DNA from: Tahibacter sp042701255
GTDB taxonomy: Bacteria > Pseudomonadota > Gammaproteobacteria > Xanthomonadales > Rhodanobacteraceae
Assembly (NCBI RefSeq): GCF_042701255.1
Contig: NZ_CP170554.1
Span: 62,001 to 126,000 of the forward strand
Direction of reading: 5' to 3'
DNA length: 64,000 nucleotides
Position 1 is the first letter of the stretch. Each line of letters starts with the position of its first letter. A program made the position numbers and the translations under genes. This document shows, piece by piece, positions 44,267 to 52,639 of the stretch. The notes beneath the pieces were generated by a model. That model ran no database searches. It was not told where the DNA came from and saw only the letters and a program-made list of their open reading frames with translations.

Positions 44267-45799
44267 TCAGGCGTCGAAGTTCAGCAGCGAACGTCCGGTC
44301 ATTTCCGCCGGTGCCGGCAGCCCCAGGAGCCCGAGCACGGTCGGCGCGAGATCGCGCAGCGCGCCGTGATGGATCTGCGGCCGGCCCGGACCGACGTAGA
44401 CCAGCGGCACCGGTCCGACCGTGTGCTGGGTATGCGGCTGGCCGTTCTCGTCGAGCATCTGTTCGAGGTTGCCGTGGTCGGCCGTGATCAGCAGCGCGCC
44501 GCCGGCCGCGCGTATCGCCGCCTCGATGCGGCCCAGCGCGACGTCGACGGCTTCGACCGCGGCAATCGCCGCGGCGAGCACGCCGGTATGCCCGACCATG
44601 TCGGGATTGGCGATGTTGCAGGCGATGAAGTCGAAGCGGCCCGAGGCGATCGCGTCGACGAGCTTGTCGGTCAGTTCCGGGCAGCTCATCTGCGGCTGAA
44701 GATCGTAGGTCGCGACCTTGGGGCTGGGTATCAGCAGACGTTCCTCGCCCGCATACGGCGCTTCGCGGCCGCCGGAGAAGAAGAACGTGACGTGCGCGTA
44801 TTTCTCGGTCTCGGCAATGCGCAGCTGGGTCTTGCCGAGCGCGGCCAGGTATTCGCCGAGCGTATTGGCCATGGACTGGGGCCGATAGGCCACGGCGCTG
44901 ACCGCGAGCGCGGCGCTGTATTCGGTCAGGGTGACGAAGGCCGACAGCGCGACCGTGCGCGTGCGCGCGAAACCGTCGAACGCGGCGTCGACGTAGCACT
45001 GGCTCAGCTGGCGCGCGCGGTCGGCGCGGAAGTTCATGAACACGACCGCGTCGCCGTCGTGCATTGCAGCGCCGGCGCCGATCACGGTCGGCTTGACGAA
45101 TTCGTCGTTCTCGCCGCGCGCATAGGCTGCAGCGAGCGCGCCGACCGCACTGGCTGCGTGATAGTCGGTCTGCGCGTCGGTGATCGCGTCGTAGGCCAGC
45201 TGCACGCGGTCCCAGCGCTTGTCGCGGTCCATCGCGTAATAGCGGCCGCCGACCGTCGCGACGAAGGCGCCCGGCGTCTTCGCGCAATGCGCTTCGAGCC
45301 GGCGCAGCGAAGGCTCGGCGCTCTTGGGCGGCGTGTCGCGGCCGTCGAGGAAGGCGTGCACGGCGATGCGCGGCACGGCCTGCTTCGCGGCGAGGTCGAG
45401 CAGCGCCAGCACGTGGTCTTCGTGGCTGTGCACGCCGCCCGGCGAGATCAGGCCGAACACGTGCAGGGTGCCGCTGCCGGCCTTGGCTGCGGCGCAGGCC
45501 TGCAGCAATGCTGCATTGTTGAAGAATTCACCCGTGGAAATGTCCCGGTCGATGCGGGTCAGATCCTGGTAGACGATGCGGCCGGCGCCGATGTTCATGT
45601 GGCCGACTTCGGAATTGCCCATCTGGTCGTCGGGCAGGCCGACGTGGAGACCGTGGGTGTCGACCAGATCGTGCGGACAGGTCGCCAGCAGGCGGCGCCA
45701 GTTCGGGCAGTTCGCGAGCGCGATCGCGTTGTACTCGGTCTCGAGGCGATGGCCCCAGCCATCGAGGATCAGCAGCAGGACGGGCTTGGGTGCGGTCAC
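44267..45799 (-). CDS. gpmI: 2,3-bisphosphoglycerate-independent phosphoglycerate mutase
   Basis: 510 aa from a GTG (VTAPKPVLLLILDGWGHRLE), which gives the usual length; an ATG 41 codons upstream would add an Arg-rich, shadow-like leader. Interconverts 3- and 2-phosphoglycerate in glycolysis with two Mn ions. Motifs: LILDGWGH (metal Asp), DDQMGNSEVGHMNIGAGR (phospho-Ser), LDGRDTPPKSAE, FMNFRADRARQLSQ, NIANPDMVGHTG and LITADHGNLEQM (metal His/Asp). Confidence 0.96.
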   Translation of the reverse strand: MTAPKPVLLLILDGWGHRLETEYNAIALANCPNWRRLLATCPHDLVDTHGLHVGLPDDQMGNSEVGHMNIGAGRIVYQDLTRIDRDISTGEFFNNAALLQACAAAKAGSGTLHVFGLISPGGVHSHEDHVLALLDLAAKQAVPRIAVHAFLDGRDTPPKSAEPSLRRLEAHCAKTPGAFVATVGGRYYAMDRDKRWDRVQLAYDAITDAQTDYHAASAVGALAAAYARGENDEFVKPTVIGAGAAMHDGDAVVFMNFRADRARQLSQCYVDAAFDGFARTRTVALSAFVTLTEYSAALAVSAVAYRPQSMANTLGEYLAALGKTQLRIAETEKYAHVTFFFSGGREAPYAGEERLLIPSPKVATYDLQPQMSCPELTDKLVDAIASGRFDFIACNIANPDMVGHTGVLAAAIAAVEAVDVALGRIEAAIRAAGGALLITADHGNLEQMLDENGQPHTQHTVGPVPLVYVGPGRPQIHHGALRDLAPTVLGLLGLPAPAEMTGRSLLNFDA

Positions 45800-45983
45800 G
45801 GCGAAAACGGCGGCGATGGCGGAACGCGCATGGTAGCGGAATCGCCGCACCACGGCCGCCGCGATCCGTGACCAATGGCAGGGTGGCGCTACGCATTGCA
45901 ACCCTGCGGCGGAAGTCCGCATCCAAGCCTCTGCCCGCGCGAATCCGGTCCCGTCAGCTTCGCGCCCTCACAGGAGTCGTTCC

Positions 45984-46643
45984 ATGATCATGCGTACGCT
46001 TGCTTTTGCCGTCTGCGCCACCTTCGCCGCCGCCACCGTCCAGGCCGGCTTCACCGGTCCCGACATCGACAAGGTCAACGGCTCGATCCGCGTCGAGGAA
46101 GGCCAGGCTGCCGGCGATCTGGAAACCGTCAACGGCTCGATCTACCTGCGCACCCATGCGCGCGCCGACACCGCCGACACGGTCAACGGCTCGATCGAAC
46201 TGGACGACGACACCGAGCTGAAGTCGGCCGAGACCGTCAACGGCGCGATCTCGCTGGGACAGCGCGCCCGCGTCCACGATTCGCTGGAATCGGTCAACGG
46301 CTCGATCACCCTGGAGCGCGGCGCCGACGTCGGCGGCAAGGTGTCCAACGTCAACGGCCGCATCCGCGTCGATTCGGCGCGCGTCGGCGGCTCGATCGAG
46401 ACCGTCGCCGGCGACATCGAGATCGGCACCGGCTCGCACGTCGAAGGCGGCATCCTCGTCGAGAAGCCCAGCGGCTGGTCCTGGGGCAAGCAGAAGAATC
46501 CGCGCATCGTGATCGGCCCGAACGCCGTCGTACAGGGCCGCCTGGTGTTCCGCCGCGACGTCGACCTGTTCGTCAGCAGCAGCGCCAAGATCGGCGCCGT
46601 CGAAGGCGCCACGCCGACGATGTTCAGCGGCGCGACGCCGTAA
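45984..46643 (+). CDS. Exported beta-solenoid protein with 18-residue VNGSI repeats
   Basis: 219 aa; AGGAG 7 nt before the ATG; signal peptide MIMRTLAFAVCATFAAATVQA. The mature protein repeats VNGSI-x-L (variants VNGAI, VNGRI, VAGDI) with the Val at residues 31, 49, 67, 85, 104, 123 and 141. That is a period of 18-19, as expected for one rung of a left- or right-handed beta-helix like bactofilins or DUF4097 proteins. The C-terminal part (QKNPRIVIGPNAVVQGRLVF, VDLFVSSSAKIGAVEG) continues the pattern less strictly. Likely a short periplasmic or surface rod; role unknown. Confidence 0.75.
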   Translation: MIMRTLAFAVCATFAAATVQAGFTGPDIDKVNGSIRVEEGQAAGDLETVNGSIYLRTHARADTADTVNGSIELDDDTELKSAETVNGAISLGQRARVHDSLESVNGSITLERGADVGGKVSNVNGRIRVDSARVGGSIETVAGDIEIGTGSHVEGGILVEKPSGWSWGKQKNPRIVIGPNAVVQGRLVFRRDVDLFVSSSAKIGAVEGATPTMFSGATP

Positions 46644-46663
46644 AACGCGGTACCGGCCTGCCC

Positions 46664-46689
46664 GGCGGCGGACATTCATGTCCGCCGCC
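46664..46689 (+). terminator. Hairpin after the solenoid gene
   Basis: A 12-bp perfect stem, ggcggcggacat/atgtccgccgcc, with a two-base centre, 20 bp after the stop codon. No clear T run, so efficiency is uncertain. Confidence 0.45.
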
Positions 46690-46775
46690 ACCTTCGTCGC
46701 AGGCATGACTTCCGGCCTGGCTGCCCGGCGGCGCCGGCGCCTACACTCGGTCCTCCGTGTCTTTCCGGAGGCTCC

Positions 46776-48458
46776 ATGCGCCAAGTCCTGATTCTCGCGA
46801 GCGCCGCGTTGACGCTCGTCGCCTGTTCCGAAACACCGCCGCCCCCGGCGCAGACGGCCGCACCGGCCGCCGCGCCCGCGGGCTACCGCTCGACGTTCGC
46901 CAACAGCGGCGCCGACTTCGCCGAACGCCTGAAGAAGCTGTCTTCCGACGAGTTCGAAGGCCGCGAACCCGGCACGCTCGGCGAACGCCTGACCACCGCC
47001 TACATCAAGGATCAGTTCGAGCGCATCGGCCTCAAGCCCGGCAACAACGGCTCCTGGTTCCAGTCGGTGCCGACCGTCGAGATCGCGCTGCAGAACACCG
47101 ACGTCGCGCTGGACGTGGCCGTCGGCGGCGGCCATGAGAGCTTCGCCTACAAGACCGACATGGTCGTCGGCAATCTCTCGGCCAAGCCCGAGGTCAGCCT
47201 CAAGGATTCCGAGCTCGTGTTCGTCGGCTACGGCGTCAACGCGCCCGAGCAGAACTGGAACGACTACGCCGGCCTGGACGTCAAGGGCAAGACCGTCGTC
47301 GTGCTGGTCAACGATCCGGGCTTCGGCAACAACGACGCGGAGCTGTTCAAGGGCCGCGCCATGACCTACTACGGCCGCTGGACCTACAAGTTCGAGGAAG
47401 CCGCGCGCCAGGGCGCCGCAGCCGCGCTGATCGTGCACGAGACCGAAGGCGCCGGCTACGGCTGGAACGTCATCGAGAGCAGCTGGAGCGGACCGCAGTT
47501 CGACCTGCCCGCGAGCGAAGATCCGGCACCGCGCCTGGACGTCGCCGGCTGGCTGACCAAGGCATCGGCCGAGCGCCTGTTCGCCAAGGCCGGCCTCGAT
47601 TTCGCAACCCTGCGCAAGAGCGCCGACGTCCGCGGCTTCAAGCCGCAGGCACTGCCGGCCAAGCTGTCGGCCACGCTCAAGAGCAGCATCAAGAGCGGCA
47701 GTTCCGACAACGTCGTCGCGATGCTGCCGGGCACCACGCACGCCGACGAAGCCATCGTCTACAGCGCGCACTGGGATCATCTCGGCAAGGATCCGACGCG
47801 CACCGGCGATCAGATCTTCAACGGCGCCGTCGACAATGCGACCGGCGTGGCCGGCCTCATCGTGATCGCCGAAGCGTTCGCCAAGCAGAATCCGCCGCCG
47901 CAGCGCTCGATCGTATTCGCGGCCGTGACGCTGGAAGAATCCGGCCTGCTCGGCTCGCGCTACTACGCGACGCATCCGCCGATCGCGATGGACAAGACCG
48001 TCGCCGACATCAACATGGATGCGCTGAGCCTGACCGCGGTCGCGCGCAACCTTGCCGTGGTCGGCTACGGCCAGTCCGAGCTCGACGACTACCTCAAGGC
48101 CGCCGCGTCGGCGCAGGGCCGCGTGATCACGCCGGAAGAATCGCCGGAGAAGGGCCACTTCTTCCGCTCCGATCACTTCAACTTCGCGCGCAAGGGCGTG
48201 CCTTCGCTGTACGCCAAGGGCGGCACCGATCTGTTCGACGGCGGCGAAGCCGCCGGTCGCGCCGCGGCCGAGGACTACGGCAAGAACCGCTATCACCAGG
48301 TCAGCGACGAGTACAAGGACGGCATGCCGCTGGACGGCGCGACCGCCGATCTCGAAGCGCTCTACGTCGTCGGCAGCAAGCTCGCCAGCGAAACGACCTG
48401 GCCGCAGTGGGCCGCCGACAGCGAGTTCAAGGCCGTCCGCGACGCGGCGAAGAAGTAA
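46776..48458 (+). CDS. M28-family metallopeptidase, predicted lipoprotein
   Basis: 560 aa; GGAGG before the ATG. N-terminal lipobox in ILASAALTLVACSETPPPP (Cys acylation), so anchored in the outer membrane or periplasm. A PA-like inserted domain lies around residues 130-250. The zinc-peptidase core has IVYSAHWDHLGKDP (His, Asp), NGAVDNATGVAGLIVIAEAF (bridging Asp), ITLEESGLLGSRYY-type Glu pair, and FFRSDHFNFARKGVPS (His). Family members are aminopeptidases or folate/glutamate carboxypeptidase-like enzymes; substrate not readable. Confidence 0.93.
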   Translation: MRQVLILASAALTLVACSETPPPPAQTAAPAAAPAGYRSTFANSGADFAERLKKLSSDEFEGREPGTLGERLTTAYIKDQFERIGLKPGNNGSWFQSVPTVEIALQNTDVALDVAVGGGHESFAYKTDMVVGNLSAKPEVSLKDSELVFVGYGVNAPEQNWNDYAGLDVKGKTVVVLVNDPGFGNNDAELFKGRAMTYYGRWTYKFEEAARQGAAAALIVHETEGAGYGWNVIESSWSGPQFDLPASEDPAPRLDVAGWLTKASAERLFAKAGLDFATLRKSADVRGFKPQALPAKLSATLKSSIKSGSSDNVVAMLPGTTHADEAIVYSAHWDHLGKDPTRTGDQIFNGAVDNATGVAGLIVIAEAFAKQNPPPQRSIVFAAVTLEESGLLGSRYYATHPPIAMDKTVADINMDALSLTAVARNLAVVGYGQSELDDYLKAAASAQGRVITPEESPEKGHFFRSDHFNFARKGVPSLYAKGGTDLFDGGEAAGRAAAEDYGKNRYHQVSDEYKDGMPLDGATADLEALYVVGSKLASETTWPQWAADSEFKAVRDAAKK

Positions 48459-48531
48459 GGCAATCCTCGCGGTTGCGGCGGGCCCGCAGGGCCGACGCTT
48501 TCCCGGATTTCGCCTTTGTCGATCGCTGAAG

Positions 48532-48785
48532 GCAACACCATCCCCACCCATGCCCTCCCCTTGAAGGGGAGGGTTTCAAAGCAGCGACTCACCTTCTTCC
48601 GGACACTGCGGACTTGAGCACCCGACGTTTCGAGGTGCCCCGAGGATCGGATCACTTCACTTGAGAGCCGCAGCCCCGAAAACCCTCCCCTTCAAGGGGG
48701 TGAAAAGCCGTCGCTCAGAACCGCAGGGTCTGACGGCTTTGAACGCCCAACGGGCCGGAGGGTATGGGAGGGGATGGGTTGTCAT
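48532..48785. repeat. Inverted pair of dispersed palindromic repeats, right arm carrying a nested hairpin
   Basis: The left arm (48532-48577) reads gcaacaccatccccacccat, then gccctccccttgaaggggag and ggttt. The right arm (48680-48785) starts aaccctccccttcaaggggg and ends agggtatgggaggggatggg. About 58 bp in its middle interrupt the expected sequence. This insert folds on itself (aaagccgtc...gacggcttt with a cagaacc/gggtctg extension). The same repeat family is at 5017-5156 and around the IS at 191-1275. The remaining gap to 48989 holds no recognisable gene. Confidence 0.75.
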
Positions 48786-48989
48786 GCGGCATGGCTCGTA
48801 CTACCGGGATCTTTGCGGAGCGCGAGCTTTCGACAAACGTCAAATCTACCGGCACGTGCGCTGCGCAAAAGTCGGGGAAACGCGAGCCCGCAGGGCGAAC
48901 CGCAACCTGCCCGGCCTTGACCTGCCCGACCCGCTTGCGCGGCCCGGGCCGCGGCGACAAGATGCGCCGTCCTCGCCCACGCCGCCGCC

Positions 48990-49748
48990 ATGCCCGTACT
49001 GCTGATCGCCTCGGTCCTGCTGCAATTCGTCTGCCTCGTCCACATGGCCCGGTCGGGGCGGCCCTACTGGTGGATCTGGGTGATCATGCTCGGCTCCTAC
49101 CTCGGCGTCGCGGTCTACTTCTTCACCCAGATACTGCCCGAGCTGCGCCACGATCCGGCCGGCCGCCGCCTCGTGCGCAACGTGCGCGACCGCATCGATC
49201 CCGAACATCAGCGCCGACGCATCGCGCAACAGCTCGACGTCGCCGACACGGTGGAAAACCGCCGCCGCCTCGCCGAAGAATCGCTGCGCCTCGGCGACTA
49301 CGCGAATGCGGCCGAGCTGTACCGCTCGGTGCTCAAGGGCATCTACGCGACCGATCCGGCCTTCCTGCTCGGCCTGGCCGAGTCCCTGGCCGGTCTCGGC
49401 GACCACGCCGGCGCGCGCGACACCCTCGATGCGCTGATCAAGGCCAATCCGCAGTTCCGCTCCGACGAAGGTCATTTCCTCTACGCGCGCTGCCTGCAGG
49501 CGCTCGGTGAAAACGAACGCGCGCTCGAAGAGTACGAAGTGCTCGCGACCAGTTACCCCGGCGAGGAAGCGCGCCTGTGCTACGGCCGCCTGCTCAAGTC
49601 ACTGAACCGTCCGCGCGACGCGCGCCGCGTGTTCGAAGACATGCTCAAGCGCGCGAAAGTCGCGCCGAAATACTACCGGCGCAAGGAACAGGCGCACCTC
49701 GACGCGGCGAAGCAGGAGCTTGCGGAGCTGGTGCCGGCGACGGAGTGA
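48990..49748 (+). CDS. Membrane-anchored TPR protein with PLDc_N-like domain
   Basis: 252 aa. Two N-terminal helices (MPVLLIASVLLQFVCLVHMA; YWWIWVIMLGSYLGVAVYFF) resemble the phospholipase-D-nuclease N-terminal (PLDc_N) module. A cytosolic or periplasmic TPR array follows (LAEESLRLGDYANAAELYRS, LLGLAESLAGLGDHAGARDT, YARCLQALGENERALEEYEV). TPR proteins mediate protein contacts; the partner is unknown. No strong ribosome-binding site is visible before the ATG. Confidence 0.8.
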   Translation: MPVLLIASVLLQFVCLVHMARSGRPYWWIWVIMLGSYLGVAVYFFTQILPELRHDPAGRRLVRNVRDRIDPEHQRRRIAQQLDVADTVENRRRLAEESLRLGDYANAAELYRSVLKGIYATDPAFLLGLAESLAGLGDHAGARDTLDALIKANPQFRSDEGHFLYARCLQALGENERALEEYEVLATSYPGEEARLCYGRLLKSLNRPRDARRVFEDMLKRAKVAPKYYRRKEQAHLDAAKQELAELVPATE

Positions 49749-49838
49749 CTGCGCCGCAGAGCGCAAGCGATCGTTCCTGGAACCTGCCGCGCGTCGATCC
49801 GGTTGAGCGGATCGCGTCATTCACACGCAGCCATCCGC

Positions 49839-50315
49839 TCAATCGCCGGCAACCGCCAGCCGGAACGCCATGCCGCCGATTTCGGCATCCGCGTCGAAAT
49901 CGATGTCGATACGCGCGCTGCGATGCGCAGAGCCGTACCGGAAGGAAAATGCGCCGCGATCGAGGCTGAGGCCAGGATCGAATGTCGTGCCGCGCGCAAG
50001 GCAAGCGATGGATTCCTTGACGGTCGTGCCGGGAAATTCCACGGAACCCTGCTGCATGAGGTGAGCGCAGACGCTTTCGGCGGGCGCATGGCCGGCGTGC
50101 TCGCAACGCCTGGCGGACATGGCCGCCGGCTCCGCCGCATCCTTGAAGCCCGAGCCCCAGCTGGTGCGGAACGTGAGTTCGCGGGTCTCGCCGGACGGCA
50201 CCGAAGCCGTGAACACCCGCAGCCGCTTGCAGAGCTCCGACGGCGGCGATGCGTGAGCGACCGGAGCGGCGGCAAGTGCGATCAGGACGACCGACGCAAG
50301 AACGCGGATCGTCAT
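49839..50315 (-). CDS. Exported hypothetical protein, last gene of the arr operon
   Basis: 158 aa with a signal peptide (MTIRVLASVVLIALAAAPVA, cleavage after HAS). Four Cys in the mature part (ELCKRL, SARRCEHAGHA, AESVCAHLM, SIACLARGT) could form two disulfides. No family recognised. The ATG overlaps the stop of the 100-aa gene (ATGA), making it the fourth member of a chain of 4-bp overlaps that starts with arr. Confidence 0.6.
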   Translation of the reverse strand: MTIRVLASVVLIALAAAPVAHASPPSELCKRLRVFTASVPSGETRELTFRTSWGSGFKDAAEPAAMSARRCEHAGHAPAESVCAHLMQQGSVEFPGTTVKESIACLARGTTFDPGLSLDRGAFSFRYGSAHRSARIDIDFDADAEIGGMAFRLAVAGD

Positions 50316-50614
50316 CTGTCGTCCTCGCTGTCAGGCCTGTCGGACAGCCAGCGGATGCCTCCCGGATCCGCCAGCGCGAAGAAACCCAGCGCCGCGCTAT
50401 GGGCAATCGTGCCGTCGAACAACAAGGCATCCGGTTCGCCGTTCACGCCGGCATCTTCCTGGACGAAGGTGAAGCGCGCACCGAGGGCCTGCTCCGGCGT
50501 GAGGCCCAGGGCCTGCAGATCGTCCAGGGTGCCGCGCACCAGCGCGAACGAACGCGACGCCAGTTCGGCGTTCGCGTCGAAATAGAGTCGCGGATGTGCA
50601 GTGCGGATCTTCAT
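50312..50614 (-). CDS. 100-aa hypothetical protein, third gene of the arr operon
   Basis: From MKIRTAHPRLYFDANAELAS; sequence is balanced and protein-like (FALVRGTLDDLQALGLTPEQ, GARFTFVQEDAGVNGEPDAL, GFFALADPGGIRWLSD). No signal peptide, no cysteines; probably a small alpha/beta cytosolic protein. Both ends overlap neighbours by ATGA. I do not recognise the family. Confidence 0.6.
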   Translation of the reverse strand: MKIRTAHPRLYFDANAELASRSFALVRGTLDDLQALGLTPEQALGARFTFVQEDAGVNGEPDALLFDGTIAHSAALGFFALADPGGIRWLSDRPDSEDDR

Positions 50615-50814
50615 GAGGCCAGTCCCACGTGCGGAGTGCGGCAGCGGCATGGCGCAGGCTCGAATGACCCTCCACGACGGTCCGCGGAATCGAACCGGCC
50701 GTTGCGTATCGTCGGATGCATCGCCGGAGCAATGACAAGCGCGCCATCGTCAGCTGCTCGACACAGCATTCGTCCGTTCCGCCGCCACCGCCGGGATTGG
50801 AACTCCACGTTCAT
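50611..50814 (-). CDS. 67-aa ORF, second position of the arr operon
   Basis: MNVEFQSRRWRRNGRMLCRA, then ADDGALVIAPAMHPTIRNGR and an Arg/Cys-containing end (APCRCRTPHVGLAS). It begins in the stop codon of arr (ATGA) and ends in the start of the 100-aa gene (ATGA). The exact fit of both ends is the main support. Its Arg-rich composition is not typical, so it could be a spacer read-through that couples the flanking genes, or a frame-damaged piece of a larger gene. Confidence 0.4.
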   Translation of the reverse strand: MNVEFQSRRWRRNGRMLCRAADDGALVIAPAMHPTIRNGRFDSADRRGGSFEPAPCRCRTPHVGLAS

Positions 50815-51212
50815 TCCTCGATCGCCTCCACGCCGCGCTGACGCAAACTTTCCAGATGGGCATGCATCTCCGCGAGCTGCGCCGGAGTATGTCCCGTCCA
50901 TTCCGTGACCTCGCCGACGACGCGGAACGGACTGCGTGAACGGTACGACTTCGTCGGGTTGCCGGGAAACCGCCGGTTCGTCAGGTTGGGATCGTCTTCG
51001 ATAGTCCCGGTGGGCTCGACGACATAGATCCGGCCTCGCGTCGCACCGACGGCGAGCTCGGCGCCCCAGGTCGCCGCGTCCAGGGTAGCGCTCAGGTAGA
51101 CGAACGCGGCCGGCTTCCGGCTGCCGTAGTTGGAGACGTAGCCCGGTGCGATGAGGTCGCCCGGATTCAGATCGGCCTTGGTGCCGTGGTAGTACGTCGG
51201 TGCATCGGTCAT
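50811..51212 (-). CDS. arr: NAD(+)--rifampin ADP-ribosyltransferase
   Basis: 133 aa; the Arr family transfers ADP-ribose from NAD to the ansa-chain hydroxyl of rifamycins, inactivating them. Motifs: TYYHGTKADLNPGDLI (NAD-binding His), FVYLSATLDAATWGAELAVG (Tyr), RIYVVEPTGTIEDDPNLTNR (Asp) and RFPGNPTKSYRSRSPFRVVG. Length matches chromosomal Arr (about 130-150). GGAG lies 8 nt upstream of the ATG. Codon use looks like the rest of the window and no integron site or transposase is near, so it appears to be a resident gene. It leads a four-gene overlapping unit, an unusual setting for arr. Confidence 0.93.
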   Translation of the reverse strand: MTDAPTYYHGTKADLNPGDLIAPGYVSNYGSRKPAAFVYLSATLDAATWGAELAVGATRGRIYVVEPTGTIEDDPNLTNRRFPGNPTKSYRSRSPFRVVGEVTEWTGHTPAQLAEMHAHLESLRQRGVEAIEE

Positions 51213-51448
51213 CGCTCACTCCGCTGGCCTGCCGTCGCGACAGGCCGGCGATGCTGAGCCAGGCCCCGCGTCTTGCCGCAAGTCCCCACATGCCGTATAC
51301 GTTGGTTGTGGGAGGCGCAACGCCTCCCGTTTTCATTTTTGGGCGCCGCGGTTTCCCGCATTCCCGAGCGCGATGCGCGCTGCAGTCAGGCGCCCGATCT
51401 GGCGGATGCCGTTCGCGGACGGCGTGATCGTCCCGATGGAATGACTGG

Positions 51449-51787
51449 TCAGATCTGTCTCGGTCCGAACAGGATGACCGACATGCCCAGCAGGCAAAGT
51501 CCGACGCCGATCCAGTCCGTCACGGACGGCTTCACCGAATCGACGGCCCAGAGCCAGAGCAACGCGACGCCGATATAGACGCCGCCGTAAGCGGCGTAGA
51601 CGCGGCCCGCCGCATGCGGATGCAAGGTCAGCAGCCACGCGAACAGCGCCAGGCTCGCAGCGGCCGGCAGCAACAGCCAGACGGAACGCCCCTGCTTGAG
51701 CCACAGATACGGCAGATAGCAGCCGACGATCTCCGCGAGCGCGGTCAGCACGAACAGCGCGACGGTTTTCGTCAGGTCAAACAGCAT
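51449..51787 (-). CDS. YnfA-family (UPF0060) membrane protein
   Basis: 112 aa, four hydrophobic helices, SMR-like in size: LFVLTALAEIVGCYLPYLWL, WLLLPAAASLALFAWLLTL, AGRVYAAYGGVYIGVALLWL and WIGVGLCLLGMSVILFGPR. The A-A-Y-G-G-V-Y-I motif is characteristic of UPF0060. Function unknown; suggested small-molecule exporter by resemblance to the SMR fold. 236 bp upstream to arr contain no recognisable gene. Confidence 0.92.
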   Translation of the reverse strand: MLFDLTKTVALFVLTALAEIVGCYLPYLWLKQGRSVWLLLPAAASLALFAWLLTLHPHAAGRVYAAYGGVYIGVALLWLWAVDSVKPSVTDWIGVGLCLLGMSVILFGPRQI

Positions 51788-51857
51788 GGAGATTCATCCG
51801 CAGTGTCGACGCAGGGCCACGACGCGGCCACGAGGTGCTCACGAATCAGACGCATCG

Positions 51858-52109
51858 TCAGCTTCCGTCGCGCATCAACCACAGCGCGACCAGCGGCGCG
51901 AGATTGAACAGCAGTATGCCGATCTTGTAGACGGCCATGCCGCCGTAGTGGATCGCGTCGAACGACGTATCGGGCAGACGGAACCAGCGGCCATGCAGGC
52001 GCTGCAGCCCATTACGCGCAACCACGAACGCGAAGAACCAGACGAACAGCACCAGATAGTTGAAGGCCAGCGAAAACAGCAGGAAGCGGCAGAGGGAATC
52101 GGAATTCAT
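51858..52109 (-). CDS. DUF6868-type small membrane protein
   Basis: 83 aa from MNSDSLCRFLLFSLAFNYLV. An excellent ribosome-binding site, AAGGAGGA, lies 5 nt before this ATG and decides the start over the in-frame ATG 18 nt upstream. Two helices (LVLFVWFFAFVVARNGL; YKIGILLFNLAPLVALWLM) flank LPDTSFDAIHYGGMA, the conserved loop of this family. Function unknown. Confidence 0.8.
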   Translation of the reverse strand: MNSDSLCRFLLFSLAFNYLVLFVWFFAFVVARNGLQRLHGRWFRLPDTSFDAIHYGGMAVYKIGILLFNLAPLVALWLMRDGS

Positions 52110-52303
52110 GTGTCCTCCTTCGACCACGTTTCGGATCGAGCCGTCGAGATAGGGAGCGGCTTAGCGCAGACGATCCACGATACGTTTGCGGGAGCCGCGC
52201 ACGGCAGTAGCAATGTCCAAACGACGAACTCCGACCGGGTGGGCGTATTCGCAGAGATCAGGCAAAGCCGTTGATTGCAACTGCCTGCGTCGGCACACGC
52301 GCT

Positions 52304-52639
52304 TCATGCCTGGTCCGACGCGCCTGTGGAAGTTATGGCCGCAGTGACGGCGAGGGTGCCCCATTCATAGTCGAACGCGTATTTGCCGTCGGGGCTGGTG
52401 AAGGCCAGTTTTCCCGTGTCGTAGTCCAGCTCGACGATCGGAATCACCAGCCCCTGTATCGGCCCGATGCCGATCGCGTGACCGTCTTCCGGATAGGCGA
52501 GCTCGTTGTCGCGAGCAACACGCTGCCAGTCGCCGACAGAGAAAACGCCGCGTCCCGCGTGCGAAACCGCGAGCAGGTAGCGCCCGGTCGGATCGAAACC
52601 GGCAGCTACCAAACCCCCGATGAACAAACATGTCCTCAT
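52304..52639 (-). CDS. Conserved hypothetical protein
   Basis: 111 aa: MRTCLFIGGLVAAGFDPTGR, YLLAVSHAGRGVFSVGDWQR, VARDNELAYPEDGHAIGIGP and then strand-rich SPDGKYAFDYEWGTLAV. The F-D-P-x-G-R-Y-L-L...H-x-G-R-G-V-F pattern resembles a conserved single-domain family, beta-rich, without assigned function. No signal peptide is evident. Not clearly linked to its neighbours. Confidence 0.6.
   Translation of the reverse strand: MRTCLFIGGLVAAGFDPTGRYLLAVSHAGRGVFSVGDWQRVARDNELAYPEDGHAIGIGPIQGLVIPIVELDYDTGKLAFTSPDGKYAFDYEWGTLAVTAAITSTGASDQA

Noticed and set aside
45954..48551. 865-codon open frame on the minus strand
   Set aside because: Antisense to the solenoid and M28 genes, both of which have clear motifs.
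50811..51212. arr as a recently acquired resistance cassette
   Set aside because: No attC site, transposase or composition change nearby; it is coupled by overlaps to chromosomal-looking genes.
51200..51427. 75-codon plus-strand ORF in the arr/YnfA gap
   Set aside because: Shadow-like composition and overlap with the arr start region.
52161..52364. 67-codon minus-strand ORF upstream of DUF6868
   Set aside because: Arg-rich, no start signal, no homology recognised.
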